Assembly (NCBI GenBank): GCA_046046915.1 | Contig: JBJOIT010000033.1 | Coordinates: 1-30,300 of the forward strand | Direction: 5' to 3' | DNA length: 30,300 bases | Origin: JBEEJZ01 sp046046915 | GTDB taxonomy: Bacteria > Pseudomonadota > Gammaproteobacteria > Burkholderiales > Burkholderiaceae_C | Part shown: positions 14,939-23,134 of the stretch, one piece after another | Position numbering within the stretch: the first letter of the stretch is position 1 | How the letters are laid out: each line of letters opens with the position of its first letter | Made by a program: the position numbers and the translations under genes | The notes under the pieces: generated by a model | Database searches by the model: none | What the model saw: the letters and a program-made list of their open reading frames with translations, nothing else | Told to the model about the DNA's origin: nothing

Positions 14939-16203
14939 GACATCAGATTTCTCAACATTTCGGCCGTGACCAGAGTGATGCCATTGGGGCTGCGATGGAA
15001 ACGGCTGGCGTCCAGCTCGGCGTTTTCTCCAATGACCATGTCCGCCGGAATCTGGCAGCCCCGGTCCACCACCACGCGGGTGAGTCTGGCGCCACGCCCC
15101 ACTTGCACACCCGGCATCAACACTGACCAGCTCACGCTGGCGTAGGAATGCACGCGCACGCTGGAGAACAACACCGACCGCGACACATGGCCCGACACGA
15201 TGCAGCCCCCAGACACCAGAGACTCGATGGCCTGACCCCGGCGTTCATCCTGGTTATGTACAAATTTGGCCGGTGGCAGCTGGGCCTGATAGGTCCAGAT
15301 GGGCCAGCGCTGGTCGTACAAATCCAGTTTGGGCTCTGTGGCCGTGAGGTCGATATTGGCATCCCAAAAGGCATCAATGGTTCCAACGTCGCGCCAGTAT
15401 GGCTCGGTATCACCGGCGCTAGGTACACAGCTCAGGGCAAAGGGGTGAGCGGCCACATGACCCAGACGCACCGCACGGGGGATGATGTCCTTGCCAAAGT
15501 CGTGGGTCGAATTGGGATCCGCCATGTCACGCTCCAGCTCCTTGTACAGATAGCGCGCGTTGAAGATGTAGATGCCCATGCTGGCCAGGGACTGGTCAGG
15601 ATTCCCGGGCATGGCAGGCGGATCGGCTGGTTTTTCCATGAACTCGGTCACCATGTCATGGTCATCCACGGCCATCACACCAAAAGCACTGGCCTCACTG
15701 CGTGGCACCGCAATGCAGCCTACCGTGCAGTCGCGCCCCTTAGCCACATGGTCCGCCAACATAAGGGCGTAATTCATCTTGTAGATGTGGTCACCCGCCA
15801 GCACCACGATGTAGTCCGCACCGTAAGACGCCAGAATGTCCTGGTTCTGATACACCGCGTCTGCAGTGCCGCGATACCAGCTCTCCTCGTCCACGCGTTG
15901 TTGCGCCGGCATCAGGTCAACAAACTCGTTCATCTCTGATTTCAAGAAGCCCCACCCGCGCTGCACATGGCGTAGCAGGCTGTGCGACTTGTACTGGGTG
16001 ATCACACCGATGCGGCGGATACCCGAATTCAGGCAATTGGACAGTGCAAAGTCAATGATGCGGAACTTGCCGCCAAAGTACACCGCAGGTTTGGCACGAC
16101 GATCGGTCAGGTTCATCAGACGGCTGCCGCGGCCGCCAGCCAGCACCAGCGCCACGGCGCGTTTGGGCAGATTGATGCTCTGCGCAAGATCCAGGGGGTT
16201 CAT
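14935..16203 (-). CDS. glgC: Glucose-1-phosphate adenylyltransferase (ADP-glucose pyrophosphorylase)
   Basis: A 422-residue enzyme making ADP-glucose from ATP and glucose-1-phosphate, normally the committed and allosterically controlled step of bacterial glycogen synthesis. The nucleotidyltransferase loop VLAGGRGSRLMNLTDRRAKPAVYFGGKFRIIDF covers about residues 20-52; Lys38 in RRAKPAV corresponds to E. coli Lys39 of the fructose-1,6-bisphosphate activator site, so activation by that ligand is plausible. VLAGDHIYKMNY and the FMEKP region follow, and the C-terminal third carries the left-handed beta-helix repeats (GGCIVSGHVSRSVLFSSVRVHSYASV). E. coli GlgC is 431 residues. GAGGAG lies 5-8 bp before the ATG. 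It is the first gene of the minus-strand run and is divergent from glgP across a 162-bp promoter region. Confidence 0.96.
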   Translation of the reverse strand: MNPLDLAQSINLPKRAVALVLAGGRGSRLMNLTDRRAKPAVYFGGKFRIIDFALSNCLNSGIRRIGVITQYKSHSLLRHVQRGWGFLKSEMNEFVDLMPAQQRVDEESWYRGTADAVYQNQDILASYGADYIVVLAGDHIYKMNYALMLADHVAKGRDCTVGCIAVPRSEASAFGVMAVDDHDMVTEFMEKPADPPAMPGNPDQSLASMGIYIFNARYLYKELERDMADPNSTHDFGKDIIPRAVRLGHVAAHPFALSCVPSAGDTEPYWRDVGTIDAFWDANIDLTATEPKLDLYDQRWPIWTYQAQLPPAKFVHNQDERRGQAIESLVSGGCIVSGHVSRSVLFSSVRVHSYASVSWSVLMPGVQVGRGARLTRVVVDRGCQIPADMVIGENAELDASRFHRSPNGITLVTAEMLRNLMS

Positions 16204-16228
16204 CAGGTCTCCTCGTGAATTTATGGGT

Positions 16229-16241
16229 ATGCAAGTTGCAT
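16229..16241. promoter_or_regulatory. Perfect palindrome, candidate operator between glgC and glgP
   Basis: ATGCAA and TTGCAT flank a single G in the divergent glgC/glgP region, 26 bp from the glgC start. Its symmetry and place suggest a transcription-factor site; GalR/LacI-type half-sites look similar but usually have an even centre. No regulator gene is visible nearby. Confidence 0.4.
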
Positions 16242-16265
16242 ATTAAACGCGTCTTTCTACCCCAC

Positions 16266-16284
16266 AGTTACCGGCAAGTTACCG
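16266..16284. promoter_or_regulatory. Direct repeat pair at 11-bp spacing, candidate regulator site
   Basis: The octamer AGTTACCG occurs at 16266-16273 and again at 16277-16284, 11 bp apart, about one helical turn, so a protein could contact both copies on one face of the DNA. It lies in the middle of the shared glgC/glgP promoter region. No clear sigma-70 hexamers could be assigned in either direction. Confidence 0.35.
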
Positions 16285-16311
16285 CGTGCGAGAATGATTT
16301 TCAAGTTTTCA

Positions 16312-16334
16312 AATGCCGTCTTCGCGACGGCATT
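16312..16334 (+). promoter_or_regulatory. Perfect 9-bp stem-loop in the glgP leader
   Basis: Arms AATGCCGTC (16312-16320) and GACGGCATT (16326-16334) enclose a TTCGC loop, giving a very stable hairpin ending 31 bp before the glgP start. No T-run follows in the plus direction. It may stabilise the glgP mRNA or modulate its translation. Confidence 0.5.
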
Positions 16335-16365
16335 GGTCTGTCATACGCCCCTAAAGGACACTCCT

Positions 16366-18798
16366 ATGACCCGTGTATCCAAGGCCGCCGCGCCCACACT
16401 CAAAGCTCAAATTCAAGAGCAACTTCAAAGCCAGGTCGGTGTCTCTCCAGCCAACGCCAGCCCCACCGAACTCATGCAGGCGGTCGCGCAAGCGGCACGC
16501 CAGCAACTATCGCGCCGCTGGGTTGAAACCCAGGCCCGGGAGCACGCCGAAAAGTCCCGGCGTGTGGTTTACCTGTCAATGGAATTTCTGATGGGTCGCA
16601 CGCTGTCCAACGCCCTGGCCGCCCTGGATCTGACCGACGAGGCTGCAAAGGGTCTGAAGGCCCACGCACACGCCCTGGAAGAAATCACCGACCGCGAGCC
16701 CGACGCTGCGTTGGGCAACGGTGGCCTGGGCCGCCTCGCGGCCTGCTTTCTGGACTCGATGGCCACCCTGGGCCTGCCCTCTTTTGGATATGGCATTCGC
16801 TATGAGTACGGCATGTTCGCCCAGGACATCCAAAATGGTGCGCAGGTCGAGTACCCGGACCCCTGGCTGAAAGACGGCACGCCCTGGGAATTTCCACGCG
16901 CCGGCCTCACCTACCCTGTACGCTTTGGTGGCTGGGTCGAAAACGCTGGCGGCACATCGGTTTGGCGCCATGGCGCCGAAGTCGCGGCCAAGGCCCACGA
17001 CATGGTGGTGCCCGGCCACGGCACCGATCGCGTCAGCACCCTGCGCCTGTGGAAAGCCGTAGCCCCAGAGCACATCGACCTGGGCGCCTTCAACACCGGT
17101 GACTATGCCCGCGCGGCCAACGCAAAAAATGCCTTCGAGAACATCTCCTGGGTGCTGTATCCCAACGACAGCACGCCCGCCGGCCGTGAGCTGCGCCTGA
17201 AACAAGAGTATTTCTTCGTCACGGCCTCGCTGCAGGACTTGATCGCCCGCCACCTGAGCGAGCACCCCAGTCTGGACAACCTGGCCGACAAGGTGGCCAT
17301 CCACCTCAACGACACCCACCCCGCCATCGGCGTGGCTGAGCTGATGCGCCTTTTGTGCGACGAGCACGGCATGGCCTGGGAGCAGGCCTGGCAGATTTGC
17401 GGCCAGACTTTCTCGTACACCAACCACACCCTCATGCCTGAGGCACTGGAGACCTGGCCCGTCAGCCTGATGCAGCAGGTGCTGCCCCGTCACCTCGAAA
17501 TCATCTTCCGCATCAACCACGAGTTTCTGGCCATGGCGGCCCAGCACCGTCCGGGGGATGTGGCCTTCCTGGCCCGACTGTCGCTGATCGACGAGCAAGG
17601 TGAGCGCCGCGTGCGCATGGCCAACCTGTCGATCGTGGGCAGCCACAAGGTCAACGGTGTGTCAGCCCTGCACTCCGACCTGCTGGTGCAAACCATCTTT
17701 GCTGACTTTGCCGAGATCTGGCCTGAGCGTTTCACCAACATGACCAACGGCGTGACGCCGCGGCGCTGGCTGGCACAAGCCAACCCGGGCCTGGCGGGCC
17801 TGCTCGACAGCACGTTGGGGAGCGACTGGCGGCTGGACCTGGACCAATTGCAGGGACTCACCCCCCTGCGCAGTGATGCCAAATTCCAGAAAAAGTTCAT
17901 GGCCGTCAAGCGAGCCAACAAAGTACGTCTGGCAGATTACATACAGACCCAAACCGGCTTGACCGTCAACCCCGACAGTCTGTTTGATGTTCAGGTCAAG
18001 CGCATCCACGAATACAAGCGCCAGCTGCTCAATGTCTTGCATGTGGTTTGGCGTTACCAGGCCATCCTGGCCAACCCAGGCGCCGACTGGGTTCCCCGCA
18101 CCGTCATCTTGGCGGGCAAGGCCGCCTCCAGCTACCACACCGCCAAGTCCATCATTAACCTGATCCATGATGTAGGCAACGTGATCAACAACGACCCACG
18201 CATAGGCGACAAGCTCAAGCTGGTGTTTTTGCCTAACTACGGGGTCTCGGTGGCCGAGGTCATCATGCCGGGGGCGGACCTCTCTGAGCAGATTTCCACC
18301 GCTGGTACCGAAGCCTCTGGCACTGGCAACATGAAGCTGGCCCTGAACGGTGCCCTGACCATCGGTACCGACGACGGCGCCAACATCGAAATCCGCGAAA
18401 ACGTGGGTGACGACAACATCTTCATCTTCGGCCTCAAGACGCCTGAAGTTCAGGCGCTGCGCCAAAGTGGCTATCAGCCCATGCGTTACTACGACCAGAT
18501 CCCTGAACTTAAAGCCGTGCTGGACGCCATTGCCGGCGGACAGTTCTGCGCGGGTGAGCCCGGCCGTTATCGCGGCCTGGTGGATTCGCTGCTTTGGGGA
18601 GGCGACCATTACCTGCTGCTGGCCGACTTCGAGTCCTACATCCAGGCCCAACAGCGTGTCGATGCGCTGTATCGCAAGCCCAAAGCGTGGTGCGATAAAG
18701 CGATTGCCAACGTGGCTGGCATGGGCGTGTTCTCGTCCGACCGCACCATTGGCGAGTACGCGCGCCAGATCTGGAACCTGACGCCGCTGACACGCTAG
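16366..18798 (+). CDS. glgP: Glycogen phosphorylase
   Basis: An 810-residue pyridoxal-phosphate enzyme (GT35) that releases glucose-1-phosphate from the ends of glycogen; E. coli GlgP is 815 residues. YLSMEFLMGRTLSNAL (near 65-80) and ALGNGGLGRLAACFLDSMATL are the conserved N-terminal signatures. VQVKRIHEYKRQLLN-type sequence (here DVQVKRIHEYKRQLLNVLHV) and the PLP site EASGTGNMKLALNGALTIGTDDGANIE, with the Schiff-base lysine at residue 657, mark the C-terminal domain. The ATG at 16366 has AAAGGA 7 bp upstream; an in-frame ATG at 16294 would add 24 atypical residues and run through the stem-loop, so it is rejected. It heads the degradation/branching operon glgP-glgB-glgX, divergent from the synthesis genes. 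It could equally be called maltodextrin phosphorylase, but its genetic setting makes glycogen the likely substrate. Confidence 0.96.
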   Translation: MTRVSKAAAPTLKAQIQEQLQSQVGVSPANASPTELMQAVAQAARQQLSRRWVETQAREHAEKSRRVVYLSMEFLMGRTLSNALAALDLTDEAAKGLKAHAHALEEITDREPDAALGNGGLGRLAACFLDSMATLGLPSFGYGIRYEYGMFAQDIQNGAQVEYPDPWLKDGTPWEFPRAGLTYPVRFGGWVENAGGTSVWRHGAEVAAKAHDMVVPGHGTDRVSTLRLWKAVAPEHIDLGAFNTGDYARAANAKNAFENISWVLYPNDSTPAGRELRLKQEYFFVTASLQDLIARHLSEHPSLDNLADKVAIHLNDTHPAIGVAELMRLLCDEHGMAWEQAWQICGQTFSYTNHTLMPEALETWPVSLMQQVLPRHLEIIFRINHEFLAMAAQHRPGDVAFLARLSLIDEQGERRVRMANLSIVGSHKVNGVSALHSDLLVQTIFADFAEIWPERFTNMTNGVTPRRWLAQANPGLAGLLDSTLGSDWRLDLDQLQGLTPLRSDAKFQKKFMAVKRANKVRLADYIQTQTGLTVNPDSLFDVQVKRIHEYKRQLLNVLHVVWRYQAILANPGADWVPRTVILAGKAASSYHTAKSIINLIHDVGNVINNDPRIGDKLKLVFLPNYGVSVAEVIMPGADLSEQISTAGTEASGTGNMKLALNGALTIGTDDGANIEIRENVGDDNIFIFGLKTPEVQALRQSGYQPMRYYDQIPELKAVLDAIAGGQFCAGEPGRYRGLVDSLLWGGDHYLLLADFESYIQAQQRVDALYRKPKAWCDKAIANVAGMGVFSSDRTIGEYARQIWNLTPLTR

Positions 18799-18839
18799 TA
18801 TCAGACGACTTGCCTAGCTCCACCTTCCAGGACCACGCC

Positions 18840-21029
18840 ATGTTGAACCCCCACGATATCGAGTTGATCTGCTCGGCCCGCCATGGCGATCCCTTCTCGG
18901 TGCTGGGGCCGCAGCCTGCGGGCAAAGGTCGCGTGTCGTACCGGGCTTTTTTACCCACTGCGCTGCAAGTGCAGGTTGTCGATGGCAGCACGGGCCAGGT
19001 GCTAGGCACGCTCAAACAACACCAAGCCGATGGTTTTTTTGAAAGCGAAGTACCAGCGGCTGTGGATACACCTCACCAGCTGCGCGTGATGTGGGGTGGT
19101 GGAGATCAGTCACTTATTGACGACCCCTACCGCTTTGGCACCGTGTTGGGCGACATGGACGTCTGGTTGCTAAGCGAAGGCACCCACCTGCGCCCCTACG
19201 AAGTTCTGGGCGCCAATGAACGGGTCATGGACGGCGTGGCCGGCACCAGCTTTGCGGTATGGGCACCCAATGCCTCTCGCGTCAGCGTGGTGGGTGACTT
19301 CAACTTCTGGGACAGCCGCCGTCATCCCATGCGGCTGCGCCGCGAGTGCGGCGTGTGGGAAATCTTTCTGCCCGGCGTAGCCTGTGGCGCGCGCTACAAG
19401 TTTGAAATTCGTTCAGGTTCCGGCGAAATCCTGCCGGCGCGCGCTGACCCATACGCCCGCGCTGCCGAGATGCGGCCGGCCACGGCCAGTGTCGTGGCGC
19501 CCATGCCCCAGCTCAAACCCTCGCTGGATACACGCCGCACCGCCAACGCACTCGATGCCCCTATGAGCATCTACGAGGTGCATTTGTCCTCTTGGCGACA
19601 CATCGTGATGCCAGATGGCAGCACCCGCTGGCCCACATGGGACGAGCTGGCCGACAGCCTGGTGCCCTATGCCGCAGACATGGGCTTTACCCATTTGGAG
19701 CTGCTACCCATCAGCGAGCACCCCTTCGACGGCTCTTGGGGCTATCAGCCCATCGGCATGTATGCGCCCACAGCACGCTTTGGCGGGCCCGATGGCTTCG
19801 AGCGCTTTGTGGAACGTTGTCACGCGGCCGGCCTGGGCCTGTTGCTGGACTGGGTTCCCGCCCACTTCCCGACCGATGCGCACGGTCTGGGTCGTTTTGA
19901 TGGCACGCATCTGTACGAATATGCCGACCCGCGTGAGGGCTTTCACAACGACTGGAACACGCTCATTTACAACCTGGGCCGCACAGAGGTGCGCAATTTT
20001 CTGATCGGTAACGGTCTGTACTGGCTGGAGCGCTTTGGCGTAGACGGTCTGCGCGTGGACGCTGTGGCCTCCATGCTCTACCGTGACTACAGCCGCAAGC
20101 ACGGCGAATGGATACCTAACCACTATGGCGGCCGGGAAAACCTGGAAACCATCGCATTCCTAAAACGCCTAAACGAAGTTGTCGGCCTGGAACGCCCCGA
20201 GGCCATCACGCTGGCCGAAGAATCCACCGCCTTTCCTGCCGTGTCGCGCCCCACCTTTGCGGGTGGTCTGGGCTTTCACTACAAATGGAACATGGGCTGG
20301 ATGCACGACACCCTGCAGTACATGTCGCGCGACCCCATCCACCGCAAACACCATCAGGGCGAGATGAGCTTTGGCTTGGTCTATGCGTTTACCGAAAACT
20401 TTGTGCTGCCGATTTCGCACGATGAAGTGGTCCATGGCAAGGGCTCACTGCTCACCAAAATGCCGGGAGACCGCTGGCAACAACTGGCTAACCTGCGCGC
20501 CTACCTGGGATTCATGTTCGGCCATCCCGGTAAAAAGCTGCTGTTCATGGGCTGCGAGTTTGCGCAAGAGCGTGAGTGGAACTACCAGCAAAGCCTGGAC
20601 TGGCACCTGCTGGACAACCCGCAACATGCCGGCATCCAGACACTGGTGCGCGACCTGAACCACTTGCACCGCAGCACGCCGGCCCTGCACCAAAAAGATG
20701 TTTCGCCCGAAGGCTTTGAGTGGATCGACCACTCAGATGCCGAGCACTCGGTCATCAGCTTCATCCGCAGAGGCCATGATGCCGACCGCTTTGTGGTGGT
20801 GGTGTGCAACTTCACCCCCGTGGTACAAGAAGGCTACCGCGTGGGGGTACCCCAGAGCGGCGTCTACCGGGAATGCCTCAACACAGACTCAGCCCACTAT
20901 GGCGGCAGCAATGCGGGCACGCCCCATGGCGCCGCTAGCGCAGAGGCTGTTGCCTGCCACGGCCGGCCGCAATCCATCGTTCTGACCCTGCCGCCGTTGG
21001 CCACGGTCATGCTCGAATGGATGGCCTGA
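18840..21029 (+). CDS. glgB: 1,4-alpha-glucan branching enzyme
   Basis: A 729-residue GH13 enzyme that cuts an alpha-1,4 chain and rejoins it as an alpha-1,6 branch; E. coli GlgB is 728 residues. Two N-terminal beta-sandwich modules come first (DPFSVLGPQ, then TSFAVWAPNASRVSVVGDFNFWD, a CBM48). The catalytic barrel follows: YEVHLSSW, LLDWVPAHFP, GLRVDAVASMLYRDY with nucleophile Asp407, LAEESTAFPAV with acid/base Glu460, and SHDEVVHGKGSL with Asp528, each two residues later than in E. coli. ATG at 18840 (MLNPHDIE) is chosen over an in-frame TTG at 18810, as it has CAGGA 9 bp upstream and gives the expected length. It follows glgP by 41 bp and overlaps glgX by 13 bp. Confidence 0.96.
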   Translation: MLNPHDIELICSARHGDPFSVLGPQPAGKGRVSYRAFLPTALQVQVVDGSTGQVLGTLKQHQADGFFESEVPAAVDTPHQLRVMWGGGDQSLIDDPYRFGTVLGDMDVWLLSEGTHLRPYEVLGANERVMDGVAGTSFAVWAPNASRVSVVGDFNFWDSRRHPMRLRRECGVWEIFLPGVACGARYKFEIRSGSGEILPARADPYARAAEMRPATASVVAPMPQLKPSLDTRRTANALDAPMSIYEVHLSSWRHIVMPDGSTRWPTWDELADSLVPYAADMGFTHLELLPISEHPFDGSWGYQPIGMYAPTARFGGPDGFERFVERCHAAGLGLLLDWVPAHFPTDAHGLGRFDGTHLYEYADPREGFHNDWNTLIYNLGRTEVRNFLIGNGLYWLERFGVDGLRVDAVASMLYRDYSRKHGEWIPNHYGGRENLETIAFLKRLNEVVGLERPEAITLAEESTAFPAVSRPTFAGGLGFHYKWNMGWMHDTLQYMSRDPIHRKHHQGEMSFGLVYAFTENFVLPISHDEVVHGKGSLLTKMPGDRWQQLANLRAYLGFMFGHPGKKLLFMGCEFAQEREWNYQQSLDWHLLDNPQHAGIQTLVRDLNHLHRSTPALHQKDVSPEGFEWIDHSDAEHSVISFIRRGHDADRFVVVVCNFTPVVQEGYRVGVPQSGVYRECLNTDSAHYGGSNAGTPHGAASAEAVACHGRPQSIVLTLPPLATVMLEWMA

Positions 21030-23113
21030 ACCTCACACTGCAAGCCGGCCAGCCTTGGCCCCTGGGCGCCAGCTGGGACGGGAGTGGGGTGAACTTTGCG
21101 GTGTTCTCGGCGCATGCACAGGCCATGGACCTGTGCATTTTTGACGAGACCGGCACACAGGAGCTAACTCGCCTGCGCATGCCAGCCCACACCGCCGATG
21201 TGTGGCACGGCTACCTGTCCGGTGGGCAGCCAGGCCTTGTTTACGGTCTGCGTGCACATGGCCCCTGGCGGCCCGACAAAGGCCACCGCTTCAACCCACA
21301 CAAACTGCTGCTCGACCCCTACGCCCGCGAGGTGGTCGGCCGCTATGAATGGCGTGACGAGCACTTTGGCGGCGACCGTTCCCACCCTTTGCATCAAGAC
21401 GCCAGAGACAATGCGGCGACCGCACTCAAGGCAAGGGTGGTGCACGACCACTATGACTGGGGTGATGACCGCCCGCCACTCGTGCCCTTGCAAGACAGTG
21501 TGATCTATGAGGTGCACGTTCGGGGCTTTAGCAAAACCCAGCCCCTGCTGCCCGATGCCCAGCGCGGCACATATGCCGGTCTGGCCGCCGAGCCCAGCGT
21601 GGCTCACCTCAAACGCTTGGGCGTCACAGCCATCAGCCTGCTGCCGGTGCACTACGCCCTGGACGAAGAGCGTCTGGCCAGGATGGGCCTGAGCAATTAC
21701 TGGGGCTACAACACGCTGGGCTTTTTTGCGCTCAGCCCACGGCTGGCAGCCAGCGACGATGGCCTGGCCATACGCAACGAATTCCGCCAGATGGTCAAGA
21801 CCCTGCATGCTCACGGCATGGAAGTCCTGCTGGATGTGGTGTTCAACCACACCGCAGAGTCAGACGCCGCCGGCCCGCACCTGAGCTTTCGGGGCCTGGA
21901 CAATGCGAGTTATTACCGTCTTCCCCCCGAAACCCCCCAGTTTTATGAAAACCTGGCCGGCTGCGGTAACACCCTGGACATACGCCAGCCACGCGTGCTG
22001 CAGCTGGTCATGGACAGCCTGCGCTACTGGGTGGGCGAGATGCACGTCGATGGCTTCCGCTTTGACCTGGCCCCCGTTCTGGGCCGGGGCGACCACGGCT
22101 TTGATCCTGGCGGCCCGTTCTTCACCGCCGTGGCGCAAGACCCCCTGCTCTCTCGCGTCAAGATGATTGCCGAGCCTTGGGACATCGGTCCGGGCGGCTA
22201 CCAGGTGGGGGGGTTTGCCCGCGGCTGGCTGGAGTGGAACGACCACTTCCGCGACGTGATGCGCGCCTTCTGGATCAAGGCAGACCACACCGTGCGCACC
22301 CGGGGTGACTTCGCCCTGCGCCTGTGTGCGTCATCTGACCTGTATCAGGCGCGCCAGCGTGCGCCGGCCGAGTCAGTCAATTACGTGGTGTCGCACGACG
22401 GTTTCACCCTGCGGGATCTGGTCAGCTACAACGAGCGTCATAACCAGGCCAATGGCGAGAACAACCGCGACGGCCACGGCCACAACTTAAGCCACAACTG
22501 CGGCGTCGAAGGCCCCAGCCATGACCCGGCGGTCAATACTTTGCGGGCCCGGTTGCAACGCGCCCTGCTCGCCACCACCTTGCTGTCGCAGGGCACGCCC
22601 CTGCTGTGTGCGGGTGACGAACTGGGACACACCCAGCACGGCAACAACAACCCCTATTGCCAGGACAACGCCCGCACCTGGATCGATTGGTCGGCTGCCG
22701 ACGATGACCTGATTGACTTCACCGCCTGGGTGATTTCACTACGCCGACAAACCCTGCCATTTGGCAATCACTGGTACAGCGGCCTGACCGACCCCTTGGG
22801 GCTGCACGATCTGGCCTGGCTACAAGCCGACGGCGAACCACTGCAGGGGGAGGCTTGGCAGGCCACCCAGGAACGCGCCTTGGGTTGCCTGATTGGTCGG
22901 CCGGGACGCGCGCGCGCGCCGGTGCTGATCCTGATCAACCCCGAGCCTAGCCACACCCGCTTCAAGCTGCCCGCGGGCGTCTGGCAGGCCGTGTTGGACA
23001 CCACCCATCCACGTGGCGTGGCACGCTGGCAGGGTCAAGGGGAGGTGTTATTCCCATTGCCTGCGCACAGCCTGGTGATGCTCGTGGCAGCGGGCGTCAC
23101 GATCCGGACCTGA
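21017..23113 (+). CDS. glgX: Glycogen debranching enzyme (isoamylase-type)
   Basis: A 698-residue GH13 isoamylase/GlgX enzyme that hydrolyses alpha-1,6 branches of phosphorylase limit dextrin. An N-terminal CBM48 (QPWPLGASWDGSGVNFAVFSAHA) precedes the catalytic barrel, which has YEVHVRGFSKTQP, LLDVVFNHTAE, VDGFRFDLAPVLGR with nucleophile Asp350, IAEPWDIGPGGYQVGGF with Glu386, and VSHDGFTLRDLVSYNERHN with Asp461. These, and NNNPYCQDN further on, are diagnostic of GlgX. E. coli GlgX is 657 residues; this one is slightly longer. The ATG at 21017 lies inside glgB, giving a 13-bp overlap and probable translational coupling. With glgP and glgB it completes the glycogen breakdown and branching set. 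No malQ is present in the window. Confidence 0.95.
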   Translation: MDGLNLTLQAGQPWPLGASWDGSGVNFAVFSAHAQAMDLCIFDETGTQELTRLRMPAHTADVWHGYLSGGQPGLVYGLRAHGPWRPDKGHRFNPHKLLLDPYAREVVGRYEWRDEHFGGDRSHPLHQDARDNAATALKARVVHDHYDWGDDRPPLVPLQDSVIYEVHVRGFSKTQPLLPDAQRGTYAGLAAEPSVAHLKRLGVTAISLLPVHYALDEERLARMGLSNYWGYNTLGFFALSPRLAASDDGLAIRNEFRQMVKTLHAHGMEVLLDVVFNHTAESDAAGPHLSFRGLDNASYYRLPPETPQFYENLAGCGNTLDIRQPRVLQLVMDSLRYWVGEMHVDGFRFDLAPVLGRGDHGFDPGGPFFTAVAQDPLLSRVKMIAEPWDIGPGGYQVGGFARGWLEWNDHFRDVMRAFWIKADHTVRTRGDFALRLCASSDLYQARQRAPAESVNYVVSHDGFTLRDLVSYNERHNQANGENNRDGHGHNLSHNCGVEGPSHDPAVNTLRARLQRALLATTLLSQGTPLLCAGDELGHTQHGNNNPYCQDNARTWIDWSAADDDLIDFTAWVISLRRQTLPFGNHWYSGLTDPLGLHDLAWLQADGEPLQGEAWQATQERALGCLIGRPGRARAPVLILINPEPSHTRFKLPAGVWQAVLDTTHPRGVARWQGQGEVLFPLPAHSLVMLVAAGVTIRT

Positions 23114-23134
23114 ACCCGGCTTATTGGGCGCAAA

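Noticed and set aside
16576..18651. Two long minus-strand open frames (356 and 329 residues) opposite glgP
   Set aside because: They are antisense shadows of a GC-rich conserved gene, rich in Val/Gly/Gln/His as expected from reverse reading, with no recognisable domain.
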